From the NCBI GenBank assembly GCA_954871525.1, contig OX940864.1, positions 24,546,001 through 24,610,000 of the forward strand: DNA of 64,000 nucleotides, written 5' to 3'. The notes beneath the pieces were generated by a model. It was not told the DNA's origin. It saw only the letters and a program-made list of their open reading frames with translations, and did no database searches. The position numbers were made by a program, and so were the translations under genes. The stretch's first letter is position 1. Each line of letters opens with the position of its first letter. Below, in pieces: positions 1 through 12,000 of the stretch. The DNA comes from Parietaria judaica. Lineage: Eukaryota; Streptophyta; Magnoliopsida; Rosales; Urticaceae.

Positions 1-532
1 AATTTTACCTGTAAAATAAAGTGAAAATAATTTATGACCATAATAAAAATTTAACTAATTTATTACTATGTATAAATTGAATATTTAAAATTATGCCTAG
101 TTTATTTTTTTATTAAATGAACAAAATAATTCTATGTATTATAATAAGCTAGTTTTTAGTATTTAATTTTTTTGGTGCTATTAAACGGCTCAATTCAATC
201 CAAAGAGAGTTTTTCTAGTTGAGTTAAATAAGAATACGAAAAGTGAGAGTTTTTTTTTTCTTTCAGAATTGATTGTTCATTTATTAATTGATGCACTAAA
301 TCACCAAAATGTGTATTTTGTACACCGAAATAGTGAAGTGTGTTCACCTATCAAGTATCAATAATGGTTTTACAAATACAGATAATTGGGAAAAGAAACA
401 TAAATAGAGATATGGCCATTTAGTAAGATCTGAATTGAAGTATTCATAGAAAAGAAAAAAAGAAACAGAGAGAGAGAGAAATGAGAGGAAATAAGCATTT
501 TTTAGTACGAAACATAGCTTAAGAGTTAAGAG
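1..532. other. AT-rich flank upstream of the PNGase A-like gene
   Basis: This stretch is AT-rich with homopolymer runs. I see no open frame related to the missing N-terminal part of the following gene, and no repeat or RNA gene. A purine-rich GAGAGA stretch near 468-480 could be 5' leader, but nothing proves it. Confidence 0.5.
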
Positions 533-1951
533 ATGATACTAATATTTTATGTTAGTCTCATGAGTCTTACTTATAATGACAGGTATCACTCATTGTTGGT
601 GGATCAAAAGAAAACGACTCGGGATTTATCCGTTTACCTCGGTAACATTGTCGACACCACTTACACCGGCGTTTACCATGTGAATCTGACTTTTCACTAC
701 TACCTGTCTGAGAAGAAGATTATCCAGGGTAGCGATTCCTGGGCCGATTTAGTGTTGCCCGTTTCGAGAAATCTGCATCTGAACGATGGATTGTGGTTTG
801 AGATTACGAATTCCACAGATCCTGCGGTGAAGGAGGTGGCAATCCCGAGAAACGCTTACAGGGCCATTCTTGAAGTCTATGTTTCTTTTCATGAGAACGA
901 CGAGTTTTGGTTTGGAAATCCTCCGAATGACTACATTAAGGCTAACAACCGCACCGACCTGCCTGGGAACGGTCCTTTCAGGGAAGTCGTAGTGAGCCTC
1001 GACGGCCAGATCGCCGGCGCAGTCTGGCCTTTCACCGTGATCTTTACTGGAGGGGTCAATCCCTTGCTTTGGAGACCCATCACCGGCATCGGATCCTTCG
1101 ATCTCCCAACCTATGACATAGAAATCACGCCTTTTTTGGGGAAGCTTCTTGATGGGAAGAGCCATAAGATCATGTTCAATGTCACAAACGCGCTAAATGT
1201 TTGGTATGTCGATGCGAATCTGCATCTCTGGCTTGATTTCCGAAGCAAAACTACTCAGGCAAAGCTAACGGAGCTTGTTGCTTTGCCTGCTGACGTTTCC
1301 GCACATTCAGACTTCACTGGCTTGGACGGATCTTTCGTCACGAGGGGACGCCGCTTGGTTTCTTCCTCCGGGTGGGTCAAGTCCTCATTCGGGAACACCA
1401 CAACCCGTTTTGACCAAGACCTTAAGTTCTCCAACATAATGGTGATGGGAGACCATGGAAGGATGCAGACGGTTGACCAGGTCATTAACTTCAACGACTC
1501 TGTTTTCGCTCGAGAAGCGGCGTCTTCGGACGCTCGGTTGCTGACCTCAAACAAGAGGTTCCTCTTCAAGATGTACTTAGGGGTGGTGCATCTAGGGGAC
1601 GAGACACATGACGAAATTTCGAATGTGACGCTGGGGTTCGACGAGACGCAGATTCAGGGCTCTTTGAAGGGTGGATTCTTGATGAGCAAGCTGACGAATT
1701 TGCAGACCGGGGAGGGCGATATCATAGTGAAGGATTTCTTGGTACAAAGTGGCTTGGGAAGCACGCAACAAGTATACGAATATGTCGGGCCTGATCTGTG
1801 CTACTTCAGGAACATAAGCAGCTCGAACTACACCGTTCTTCACGACGACGTGTCGGCCAAATGCGACAAACGGACGCAACAGAACCGAAGGGGTTTTGGG
1901 GCTCTGGGATTGTGGCACTTTCGCGCCAAGAAAGGCTTCTCTGGGGTCTGA
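533..1951 (+). CDS. Peptide-N4-(N-acetyl-beta-glucosaminyl)asparagine amidase A-like protein, N-terminally short
   Basis: The 472-residue frame matches plant/fungal PNGase A, secreted or vacuolar enzymes that remove N-glycans from glycopeptides. Recognisable blocks are YLGNIVDTTYTGVYHVN (residues ~36-52), IPRNAYRAILEVYVSFH (~103-119), NDEFWFGNPP (~120-129), the G-rich strand with WPFTVIFTGGVNPLLWRPI (~165-183), and a C-terminal CYFRNISSSNYT block. Several N-x-S/T sequons fit a secreted glycoprotein. Known family members are about 580-610 residues with a signal peptide; here roughly the first 130-150 residues are absent. Similarity begins near residue 16 (RYHSLL), directly after an AG that could be a splice acceptor (TGACAG/GTATCAC, ~578). 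The first ~15 residues look like chance translation of AT-rich DNA. Either an upstream exon lies outside the window or the gene is 5'-truncated. The remaining ~1.4 kb is uninterrupted, so any loss is recent or selection persists. Confidence 0.85.
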   Translation: MILIFYVSLMSLTYNDRYHSLLVDQKKTTRDLSVYLGNIVDTTYTGVYHVNLTFHYYLSEKKIIQGSDSWADLVLPVSRNLHLNDGLWFEITNSTDPAVKEVAIPRNAYRAILEVYVSFHENDEFWFGNPPNDYIKANNRTDLPGNGPFREVVVSLDGQIAGAVWPFTVIFTGGVNPLLWRPITGIGSFDLPTYDIEITPFLGKLLDGKSHKIMFNVTNALNVWYVDANLHLWLDFRSKTTQAKLTELVALPADVSAHSDFTGLDGSFVTRGRRLVSSSGWVKSSFGNTTTRFDQDLKFSNIMVMGDHGRMQTVDQVINFNDSVFAREAASSDARLLTSNKRFLFKMYLGVVHLGDETHDEISNVTLGFDETQIQGSLKGGFLMSKLTNLQTGEGDIIVKDFLVQSGLGSTQQVYEYVGPDLCYFRNISSSNYTVLHDDVSAKCDKRTQQNRRGFGALGLWHFRAKKGFSGV

Positions 1952-2256
1952 TCTATTCTTCTCATTGTCTTCAATAATGGTTGATTACATGATATCCTCT
2001 TTGATGATCTTGAAAATGTCCAATTGGTATATTTCAAAATGGAATCTTTACTTAAACTGTGTCACAAACAAATATTGTAGGAAAAACAAATACCGGGCAA
2101 ATAACCGTAAACCGGGTAATTTGTTTAGAGAAGTGTTTTTTTTTTTTTTTAATTTTATTTAACAAAAAATAAATTGAGACCCTAATAATTAAAGGGCCAT
2201 GGGCTATGGCCCAAGCTGCCCAATACTTAGGCCGGGCCTGGACCCCGTTAAGACAT

Positions 2257-2529
2257 CGTTAACGTCGAGTTGTTTCAGAAAGACATGCAGTTAATTCTAT
2301 AACATATCCTTCACCAAACAGAGTAGTTCCTATAATCAAGCTTCACAAAAATAATAGAGTTGAACAATATGGTGAACAAGAACAACACATCCTCCGTGAG
2401 GAAGATCTTAGTGAAAGAGAAGAAGATGAGCCGACCGACGAATCAATCGAGACTCCGATGCCAAGAAGAAAGTCACGTGTTTCATCAAATGCTTGGTCAA
2501 CATACAAGAAAAGAGAAATAAATTACTGA
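2257..2529 (+). other. Unrecognised short acidic open frame
   Basis: A ~90-codon open frame follows an in-frame stop and a possible acceptor (GTTTCAG). It includes the run REEDLSEREEDEPTDE and ends in a basic segment. The composition is more coding-like than the flanking AT-rich DNA, but I recognise no family and see no clear ATG at its start. It may be an exon remnant or transposon linker sequence. Confidence 0.2.
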
Positions 2530-3207
2530 GAGATAATAGAGATGCCTTCAAAAAACCAAAAAAAAGATAATAGAGATCAGAGAATATTTGTGATAAAATC
2601 TTTTGTATTGATCTTATTTTATTTTCATTGTATCTACCTCATGCATACATATACTCTTATAACTTATAACCAAATGCTTTAAGAACATTTGATCCGGATA
2701 TCGGCTAACACGGAAAACACCCAGTTCCCGGTCCAACAAAGAACACCCAAGAAAGGACTACAGTGTTTTTCATTTGAAAGTTCCACTAGATATAATATAT
2801 ATATATCCCTAAAAAAAATAGATATAATCTATATATTATAAAAGGAGGAACTCACAAGTTAGATGTGTGTGGCACAATGAAATCAAGCAATTGAGAAATT
2901 GATTTTTCTTAGAAGAACTACCAAGTGGTGTGACACAATGAAATCAAACATTGAGAAATCCATTTTTCTTAGAATTTAGATTTTTTTTATATAAAAATCT
3001 TACTAATAATAAAGTCTAATTTATTTTCCACTAACATAATAAAGTCTCAATTATTCCTAATAACAATTAATTTTGTCTCTTCATTTTTTTCTCATTCAAT
3101 TTATGTTAACAATTATTTTCTTAAAAGGTGAGTAAAAATATAAAAAAGCAATAATTAAAAGGTGTAGTTTATTAATATTCATTGTTATTAGTATATATTG
3201 ACTACAA

Positions 3208-3208
<1 letters not shown>

Positions 3209-3253
<45 letters not shown>
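3209..3253. repeat. (TA)n microsatellite
   Basis: Uninterrupted alternating TA of about 45 bp. Confidence 0.95.
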
Positions 3254-3256
<3 letters not shown>

Positions 3257-5262
3257 GAACATTTTTAAGTATTTGTTTAGCTTTGAAAACAAGAGCAATA
3301 TCTAATAGATTTAATGTTCATTTCTTATCATGCCCATATGCAATATAATATACACACCTAAATCAATCATGCAACTTGTATCATGTATTTTTTTTAAAGT
3401 TTTTTTATGTTATTTTTTGTGTGTAATTTAATTTTAGTTGATTTTATATATTATTTTGTACTACACTTTTAGTTTTACTATGCATGCAATTTTTACACAT
3501 TTTTATATATTTAATATAATGATATTTTATTATTGAATGACCTTTGGTGGTTTCAATTCCATACAATTATTTCTAAGACTTTTGGTTTTCTCTTCTTAAT
3601 GTCTATATTAATTTAATTGTATTTATTATCGTTTGCTAGCCTATAAATAGTCACAGAGGCTTTTGTAAGACGAAGCAATATTTATTTACATTCTCTATTT
3701 TCAATATTATCTCTCTAGAAGTATGTGACATGGTTAGTGATCTTATTATTCATCTCATCAAGCACCGTGACCATTTATACCGCCTATCCATTTTACACTT
3801 TATTGTAATCAAGTGTTCATAATGAGTATGAATGTTTGTTTAGGTTCCGTTTATTTTTGTTTTTGTTGATCGAGTTTTTCCCTTTTTTGGTTTTCTTTTT
3901 TTGTTAGAATGAAGTTGGTTCTGTATTGATCATTGGTTAAGGTGATTTTTTTTTATCACGATTTTAGAATGAGTTGTAGATTAAGAACACCCTTAAACTT
4001 AAATTGTATATATCAATTATTTATCACATAGCGTTATTGATATGGGTAGTGACAATTAGGCAACTACATGTGTTGAATGCCAATTTTATCCACCCTTCTC
4101 CTTTTTAAACTGCGTCGCATAACAAATATAAAACAAATTAAACCCTTGCTAAAACAAACTCTATTTACAATTATTCTATGTATTTTCCAATGACTTTAAT
4201 TGGAGTTTCACTAAAAAAAAAAAAGAAAGTACAATTATACAAAATGTTGATGACTATTTGTTATCTATACAATAGAAATTCCTATTTTTCTATATAAAAA
4301 AAAATTCACTCAGAAAACATGTTTTTTTTTTTATATTTTCTTTCTCTCTCTCTATATATATATATAAATCTCAAGCGGATGACATTGCATGCTCTAACAA
4401 AAGAGAAGCGGGATTCCATTTTTTTAAAGAGTTTAGATTTATTTTTCAAAAAAATTAATGCATATAATTATAACATTCATCTATCATACAATAAAAGCAG
4501 AAATTCAAGAGGCCATCAAATAAATAAACATTAACAGGCTAATAAAACATCATTGGATTTCTTTGTACGCTCAAAACTCTTCATTGTCATTTAAATGATT
4601 AACTTTTTTGCAATAAATAATTTTCTGTAAACTTTTTAATATTGTATGTGTTTACTTTTATACATACAATCTGATATAGACCAAGTTTTCTTTTTCTTTT
4701 TCTTTTATAGAATATCACAAATCATTTTTTGTTGTTGTTGTTTCAAGAATGTTGCACACCATGACAGAACAAATAAGAGCTTGCATGACTAATAATAATA
4801 TTTAAAAGACAAACAATTATTCTTTTAAATACTCTTTTTAGCATATATACATATTACGTTAATATTATATTATTCTAATATAATTATCACAAATTATTTT
4901 GCGTTAATAAATTATAATTAATTACTATGTTAATTATAAATGACGATTTATTATCTTTAGAGTTTAACCTTCATTTATTTAAGCAGTATTACCAACGTAG
5001 TGTTCTTATTTACCCTACTTAACAATTTTTCTTATAAAATTTGGTGTTTTGGACTGTCTTTTTTTTTTTCATACATGAAAAATTAGTTGGTTAGTATAAT
5101 TATATTAGCCAATATTTTTAAAAATATGATATTTTTTCATTAAAAAGTTCACATTGACAAGGAAGTCGAACAAATATTTTCATGTATATTTTTCTATTAA
5201 AATGACATATATCAAATTAATCATTTTGTTCGACATTATCTATCCGCGGTGCCTTTCTGCTA

Positions 5263-5270
<8 letters not shown>

Positions 5271-5307
<37 letters not shown>
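5271..5307. repeat. (AT)n microsatellite
   Basis: Alternating AT tract of about 37 bp, preceded by a short GT run. Confidence 0.95.
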
Positions 5308-5312
<5 letters not shown>

Positions 5313-6435
5313 GAGGGCAAAAGGAGGTCTATTCTATGGGTTAATGATGTTTAGGATCATCATTAATTCTTAATTTAATACACTTTCATACAGATAATGC
5401 AATTAAATTATTGAGCTGCCATCATTTTCTTTTGGCTAATGAGTCATTAGTTAGTAATGACATATATTTTATTTAATATAATACGTTAATTCTGAGCACC
5501 AAACTAGGGTCCTATAGAATAGAGGGGTTAAATAACACCAAATCTACTTTTTTGTTGACAAAAATATAATAATTAATAAACAAAAATGAAATGTTGATGA
5601 GTGAAGGCAATAGTATTGGTTCATTAAGCAAAGCCATTTTATAGAGAATCAAGATGTGAAGCCTTTTTGTGTTTTGACTGACGATAAAAGAATTATGAAT
5701 CATCAACATCCTAAAAGGGAAGGACTATTATATTTAGGAATTTTCGCTTTCATATGCTTTATTTAAATCTTTATAAGAATATGCTATTAGTTTGTAAAAG
5801 TAAAACAGTTAAAATATACTCCGTCTCTCATAATATACTTTAATTTCTATTTTTTTTATAATTAAATATACCTTCTATTTGAACGTACTTGATTTTTATT
5901 TGGTAATTTCGCAAAAAGTCAAGATATTATCAATTGTCAAATTTAAGGATTTAGGTTTTGGATTTTACTCTGATTAAAATTTATAATACAAATAATGATA
6001 TTCTCTGATTACACTTAAAAGGATATTTTTTAATAGATAGTGTTGAATCGATTTTTTTTTTTTCGAAATTGAACGAGTAAGTGTGGGAAGAATATGTATC
6101 TGCAAAATTACTAAGGGATCCTAGTTAAATAAGACACGAAATTTTACGTTGTTTGGCTTGTTAACGGGGTGCCAACTCCACGGGAGTTTCAACATAACTT
6201 TCTATAAGTATTACAAGATGAAGTGTACATAGTAGCCGTTCTCGAGAGTCCCAAGCTGAAGGAGTTTGGAAAAAATTACAAAAGGCTAGGAATTCGAGTC
6301 CCTAAACGAGAAAAAGAAAAATATTAGAAATAGGTGAACTAGGACCCCGAGGGGGTGTTGGGAGGCTTTTCTAAAGGGGATTCCTTGCTCGTATGTGGAG
6401 ATTATTTGAGAGTCAGGATCCTCACAAATCCCGAC

Positions 6436-6905
6436 TGTTGAGGGCGTTTTGTACTCTCAACAATCACAAAGATCGCTCTTTGTTTTTAGAGAAAGATGTT
6501 TGGTTTTTCCCGTTTTATAACTAAAAGCACTCAAAGATAATAATGTGAAGAAATGTTTCCTTGTATATTGATGTTCTTGCGTATACAAAGGTTCTGGAAT
6601 CCTCTACAAATGAGGCCTTCATTACATTATATAGAGATTGCACTCATCCCCTTTGCTCCTTATTTCCCGCCCTTCTTAGTCGTGTCCCATCGCTCGCTTC
6701 CCTAAGAGTGATTTCGGGAAGTATGGTTAGCCACGCAAAGCATGGTTAGCCCATACTTTGTGCGGCTCACGAGGGTCTGCCATTCTGGGTAGGTACGATT
6801 GGTATGAGTCTCATTAAATGCGCCCCATATCGCTAGCCGTCTAGCGCTGCCTGACCTAATGATGGGATATCTTTCCCGATGCTGAGCTTTTCCTTGACAA
6901 TACCT
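6436..6905 (+). mobile_element. LTR-like fragment related to the 15.9-18.2 kb element
   Basis: The start TGTTGAGGGCGTTTTGTACT and the following CTCAACAATCACAAAGA and TTTGTTTTTA blocks match the LTR starts at 15871 and 17783. Similarity then fades into a diverged segment. I found no matching CCTCAACA end and no target duplication, so this is a truncated or diverged relative. The 3' limit is approximate; it runs into the GTCGTCGA minisatellite. Confidence 0.5.
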
Positions 6906-6924
6906 ATGTCTGGCCTGTCCTCAT

Positions 6925-7205
6925 CGACTCTCTTCGTCGACTCTGGTGTCGTCGACCATGGGTGTCGTCGATTCTGGGGTGTCGTCGAATCTGGATGTCA
7001 TCGATTCTAGGGTGTCGTCGACTCTGGATGTCGTCGATTCTAGGGTGTCGTCGACCATGGGTGTCGTCGACTCTGGATGTCGTCAATTCTAGGGTATCGT
7101 CGACTCTGGGTGTCGGCGGCTCTAGGGTGTCGTCGACTCTGTGGTGTCGTCGATTCTGGGGGTGTCGTCGACTCTGGGGTGTCGTCAACCCTTGATGTCG
7201 CCGGC
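6925..7205. repeat. GTCGTCGA minisatellite (~16-bp unit)
   Basis: About 15-17 degenerate copies of a unit close to GGGTGTCGTCGACTCT, varying as GATGTCGTCGATTCTA and similar. It gives long spurious open frames on both strands. A related but looser array follows at 7488-7605. Confidence 0.9.
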
Positions 7206-7487
7206 GTTCTTCTTCCATCATCGGGGTCTTTTAGTGTTAAGAGGGATCCGGCAGGATCCGACCATAACAGTTAGTCTCCCATTTTATCAAGTGTTTGGCA
7301 CTTGGTAAAATGAGAAACTGGATTTTCTTCGTCGGGAAGCAATACCCTCTTATTGGACATATCTGGTCGTTGGTCTTCTATTGGAGATACCTTCCAGCGA
7401 GTTCTCCGTCAGATAGGCCTTGTTGACGAGCTTCGCCGAAAATATTCGTCGACGAGTCTTTATCGGCTATCATTTTGTTGACCCCGG

Positions 7488-7605
7488 GAACTGTCGACCT
7501 TGGGTGTTGTCGACCTTGGGTATCGTCGACTTTAGGTGTCATCGACGTTGGATGTTTCGACTCCGAGTGTCGTCGACCTTTGGTGTCGTCGATCTCGGCT
7601 CGCTG
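7488..7605. repeat. Second, degenerate GTCGTCGAC minisatellite
   Basis: Copies of a ~15-17-bp unit such as TTGGGTGTTGTCGACC and TAGGTGTCATCGACG. It is separated from the first array by ~280 bp and probably belongs to the same element. Confidence 0.8.
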
Positions 7606-8109
7606 GGGTCGCTTCCTTTTTCCCGACAATTTTCGACATTGGGACCCACTGCCATCTACTCTGCAGGCTATGCGCATCTTGGACAGGTGAAGCGTCTTTT
7701 CCCATTAATGCGCACTGTTTGCACTTGAGTGCCTTTGGGGATTTGCAACGGTTTTTCCATCCTGGCCGTCGCTTTTTTTTTTTTTTCAAACGCCTTCACC
7801 TTTGGACCCTTGGATCAACTCGCGCATCTTCATTCTCCTTCTGCCCTAACCTCCTTATAATGGCCTCCTTCATCATCTTCTCTCCATTCATTTCTCTATG
7901 TCGTTTTGCTTTTCTTGTTTCACCCGCCTCTCTCTACAGATTCTTCTTACCTCTCTTTCTTCTTTTCTGATCATCATTCACCTTTCCGACCGCGATATGG
8001 CGTCCGGGAAGGTCTTTGCTACTAAGTCCCCGCCTTCCATTATGAAGACGGCGGCACTCGATCTCATAAAGCTCAAGTATTTCGCGCGGGAGAACATTTA
8101 TGCTCGATC
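7606..8109. other. Pyrimidine-rich leader-like segment with a short open frame
   Basis: A CT-rich stretch (about 7770-7990) precedes an ATG at 7997 that opens a basic frame beginning MASGKVFATKSPP. This resembles a leader plus start of an element ORF, but the frame closes at 8147 and I recognise no domain. It abuts the hAT remnant. Confidence 0.25.
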
Positions 8110-8400
8110 TCATTTAGCCAGTCGTCTCCCATTTTGTTGCGTAGATTAGTCTTCACAAACTTCATAGAAGAAAACGATCTCTCAACTGAAGCCGTAGCAA
8201 TAGATAAAGTAAAAGCCAACGTCAAGAGCCGATAAATTAACGAAAAGACTTTCTCTTTTCCCGTCTCAACCATTATCCGTGTAAGGTCGCCAATTTTTAT
8301 ATTCCACAAAAGTAATCATTTGAACGAGCATGCTCTAGGTAATTTTGAAGTTGTCCTAGCCGAACACGCTCCAGAACTAAAGTTGAAAACATCTTTCTCA
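8110..8400 (-). pseudogene. hAT-type transposase C-terminal remnant
   Basis: Read from the minus strand, 8309-8110 encodes the hAT dimerisation region: ASVERSFSSMKFVKTNLRN followed by MGDDWLNE, as in plant hAT transposases of the TTF-zinc-finger group. Just upstream (8400-8310) another frame carries LGQLQNYLEHARSNDYF, also hAT-like. The two parts are out of frame, and no catalytic core is visible. This is a short dead fragment with no terminal inverted repeats identified. Confidence 0.8.
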
Positions 8401-8434
8401 ATTTATTTACATACATTGAGAAAGATGTTTTCAA
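8383..8434. repeat. Perfect 20-bp inverted repeat with 12-nt loop
   Basis: Arms 8383-8402 and 8415-8434 are exact reverse complements (TTGAAAACATCTTTCTCAAT and its complement). The arm sequence overlaps the upstream end of the hAT-like coding remnant, suggesting a small inverted duplication of transposase sequence. Confidence 0.9.
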
Positions 8435-8597
8435 TGAAATCGGTGACGAGCCCATTAGGAATTATTTTCAGAGCATGAAAACTCGTAGAGGACAATTATA
8501 ATGTAATTTATGTTCCGCATTTTAATATCATTTTATTTTCAAAATTTAGTATGGCTATTTTCGCCCCCTTCCGACAATTCCTGACTTCGACCCTGCT

Positions 8598-8806
8598 GAC
8601 GTTAATGATTTTCGGCACAAAAAATAGACGTTAGTGATTTATCTTCAAGAATTTAGTGACTTTGATGATTTTCGCCGCAAAAAATAAACGTTGGTGACTT
8701 ATCTGCAAACAATTGATGACGTTAATGACTTTTACCGCAAAAAATAGACGCTAGTGATATATTTGCAAGAATTTAGCGATTTCGATGATTTTCGCCGCAA
8801 ATTTCC
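8598..8806. repeat. 60-bp tandem repeat, about 3.5 copies
   Basis: Units begin at 8598, 8658, 8718 and 8778 with an exact 60-bp spacing. Each contains GATGATTTTCGCCGCAAAAAAT or a close variant followed by a GTTAGTGA-type block. The last unit is partial. Confidence 0.9.
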
Positions 8807-8812
8807 CATAGA

Positions 8813-9956
8813 TAAATAAATCAAGATGCCATATCAACATCACTCTCGTCAATTCGATCAGGAGCTACATATATAGGGCCTTTAATCATAGCTTCTAAAA
8901 AATTTATTAAAATGGTTGTGCATAATTATATGCTATTAAGTGCGTCTTTATAAATAAGCAACATGGAAATCCTACGTCATATCCTCATATATACGCCATT
9001 TCTTTCGCAAAGTTTTCTTCAAAGATTTTGCGATAAGATACTGTGAATAAAATTATATTGACAGTGACACAATTGAGTTAATTTTTTTTTATACATCTTT
9101 TCTTTTGGTTAGGTTGGGATTTTAATTATTTACATTTAGTATGATTTTCGATATGAATTCATAAATTCTTTTGGATAGTGCTCGAAATTAATAAATTCTA
9201 TTTAGTACAACATTTTTCCTATTATTCGATTATTTCCCCGTTAATGTGGGTACTTGCTCAAGCAAAAGGGCACTATATCAACACTTTGCGTTTGAACATG
9301 TACCCTCACGCACGGGGCACACGCAGTCAGTGCATAGTGCTTTTTTTTTTTTACCTCAATTTTATGGTTACTTAATACAATTGGGTGTGATTTAATTATG
9401 ATAATTTGTTAGCCCCTTATATTTAAGGTTGATTCATTGATCTTCGATAGTAAAAAGCAAAATGCACAACAAGATGATGATAATGAATAAAAATTAGGAA
9501 ATGTAATTTGACTACTTGATCTTATATAATAAGATTTTACCTTAAAACTAATTGACATCTTTTTAAACTGTGTTAAGTTCCTATATCTTTCAAATTTGGG
9601 ACTTTTTTTTTTTTTTTGAGGGATATATTTGGGACTTAACATGCCGTATTTTGTAGTAAGAGTTTACTAACCATTAAAAAAAAGATATTGACTACATAAA
9701 ATTATCAAGATTTTTTGAAAGTCACGTTTATATTTTAAATTAAAAAATTATTAATTTTTTGTTAATGGACTATTACAGAGCTAAATCCACATAAATATAA
9801 TAAAAAATTAATTTTCACAATTTTATAAATGAAATAGTCAAATTTACACTAAAATTATAATTTTACAATAGAGATGCGAAATGAAGCGATTCTATAATGC
9901 CCATAATTCTGTCAATAAATCTTTATGGGAAAAACTTATGGAAATATATCTATATG

Positions 9957-9999
<43 letters not shown>

Positions 10000-12000
10000 T
10001 GTATGTATGTTAAAATTTCCTGTGAGTCCCACTTTGATAATTTCCTCAGCAACGAGGAATGAGATTTTAGAGGAAAAACGATAACTATCTCTATATTTGT
10101 GTGCAGTTCATGTCATGTTTAGTATCACTAACCAATTTATCATTGGTGATATTGATCATTGATGCACTTATGCAAAGTTGCTTAGGTTTATTATTAATAA
10201 TATATCAACATTTAGGGCTTTCTTAAAGTGACAAACGAGATTAATTACATTTAAGTTTTTTGTTCAACTGGCGTGGCACACGTGGCAAGGAACTTTATTT
10301 TCTAGGCAGAAAAAAGTTATCACTTAAATACGTAATTATTATATGTACGAAAATTTCTAACTTTTAAGATAGTCTAATTGATATGATTAACAGTTAACGA
10401 TCAACACTTACACATGATGATAGGGTGACTGTTTTTCTTGATTGTGAGCCTTAATTTCAGTGACCACCACGCCAGAATTTCTATGAGATGGTGTTTAATA
10501 ATTTTTCGATATTTTTTTAGTGTAAATTTTCAACTACTTTTTTACAAATAAATAACAACAATCACATAATAACATATATAATTATAACATTGCAACCAGT
10601 GTATCGAATATCACGATTATCGCTGGAAATGAGGTTCTCGGTAAAAGATCGCCGGTAATCGCTTCCGTTTTTTAATTATTGCTCGATTATCGATGGAAAA
10701 CATTGGCACTTTTCGTTGAAGATTATCGAGTGTAAACCATCGATAATCGGAGGTCTTGTCACTACAAATTCGTAAAATGAAAGTTAGTTTTAATTGTGGC
10801 AAAAATACCAATTAAACTTTCGGCATATATAATTATGTTTGTACCCCACCCCACGCCGCGTCACCATGTCTGGCCGGACGGATGACGGCCGTGCGCGTGT
10901 GTGGTGGTGGTACATTTGTGTGAGTCATCTCCCTTCCACAAAAGTGGGTGACCTAAGGGCCCAAGCTCTTGTACCAAATATTTGGTATATAAACATCACC
11001 AAACTCTTGTCATCTATCCATGTGAGACTCTATCTAAGGAAGTAAACTAAGTGCAACTAAAATTTCACACTAACTTAGGTAACTAAATATGTCACTTTGA
11101 CTTATAACTTATAATTTGTAAATAATAATTGTTATTATTTGTAAAGAATAATTTTTATATGTAAATAATAATTTTATGACTTATAAATTTATGCTATGTT
11201 TTGAGTGTAATATGTATGAAAATATTTGGTATTCCATCGATAAATCCAACGATAACCAATTAATCCATCGATAAGTTTCGATAACAGCAAACGATAACTT
11301 TTATAGGTTTTCCATCGATAAATCCATCGGCAAACGATTAATCTGTCGATAACGGCAAATGATTTATCGGCAAAAACAACATTTTGAACCATGATTGCAA
11401 CATCTATTAAAAATCAAATAGATAAAGTTACGTTAAATAAAACATAAAGTCAATTTTTCATTTAAAAAAAAAATAATGTATAATAGATTCATCGTTGATA
11501 GAAACAGAAATCTATGTCTCGATGACCACATTTTGACACATTTTTAAGAAATAATTATAACTATATATTATTTTTGAATAAATTAAAGACAATTAATGAG
11601 AGAGAACCAAAGTAGAAAATCATAATAAGAAAATAGTTATAATATGTTTAAACTATGTAGAAATGCGATCAAAAGCAGCGAAGACGTGAAATAATAATAC
11701 GTCGCTATGTGAAACTTCACGATAGAGACTAAACAATTTTTTTAACTATTTTCATAAGGCAACAACCAAAACTACTACATGCTCATTCTATTACTTAATT
11801 GACTGTTAACATTTTTATATATAATATCTACGTTTTTTATTTTTAAACTTTTTATTTTTCATTTTTTTACGCGTCTTTTTTCAGGTGGTGCACTCACCTC
11901 TTTGTAGCTCCCGCCCATATAATGTAGAGGGGCCTTCGTTTTGTTTTTTAGTTTTCCTTATAATCTAATAAAAATAGCTATGGTTTTATGTACTACACGC
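8813..12000. other. AT-rich intergenic region
   Basis: No supported gene. It holds a (TA)n tract at 9961-9996 and a cluster of ATCGATAA-like words at 11235-11380 that is probably a degraded repeat. A GC-richer patch at 10845-10960 has an open frame without a recognisable product. Confidence 0.5.
9961..9996. repeat. (TA)n microsatellite
   Basis: Alternating TA tract of 36 bp. Confidence 0.95.

Larger units (their letters stand above)
2530..6435. other. AT-rich intergenic region with simple repeats
   Basis: There is no supported gene here. Contents: an imperfect ~63-bp tandem duplication at about 2868-2975 (both copies contain ACAATGAAATCAA and end in TTTTTCTTAGAA), two TA microsatellites, and unassigned sequence from 6120 to 6435 that is less AT-rich and may be degraded transposon. 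Confidence 0.6.

Noticed and set aside
6904..7221. Overlapping long open frames on both strands with repeated residues such as RRHPRIDD
   Set aside because: They are produced by the GTCGTCGA minisatellite, whose unit lacks stops in several frames. There is no start context or domain.
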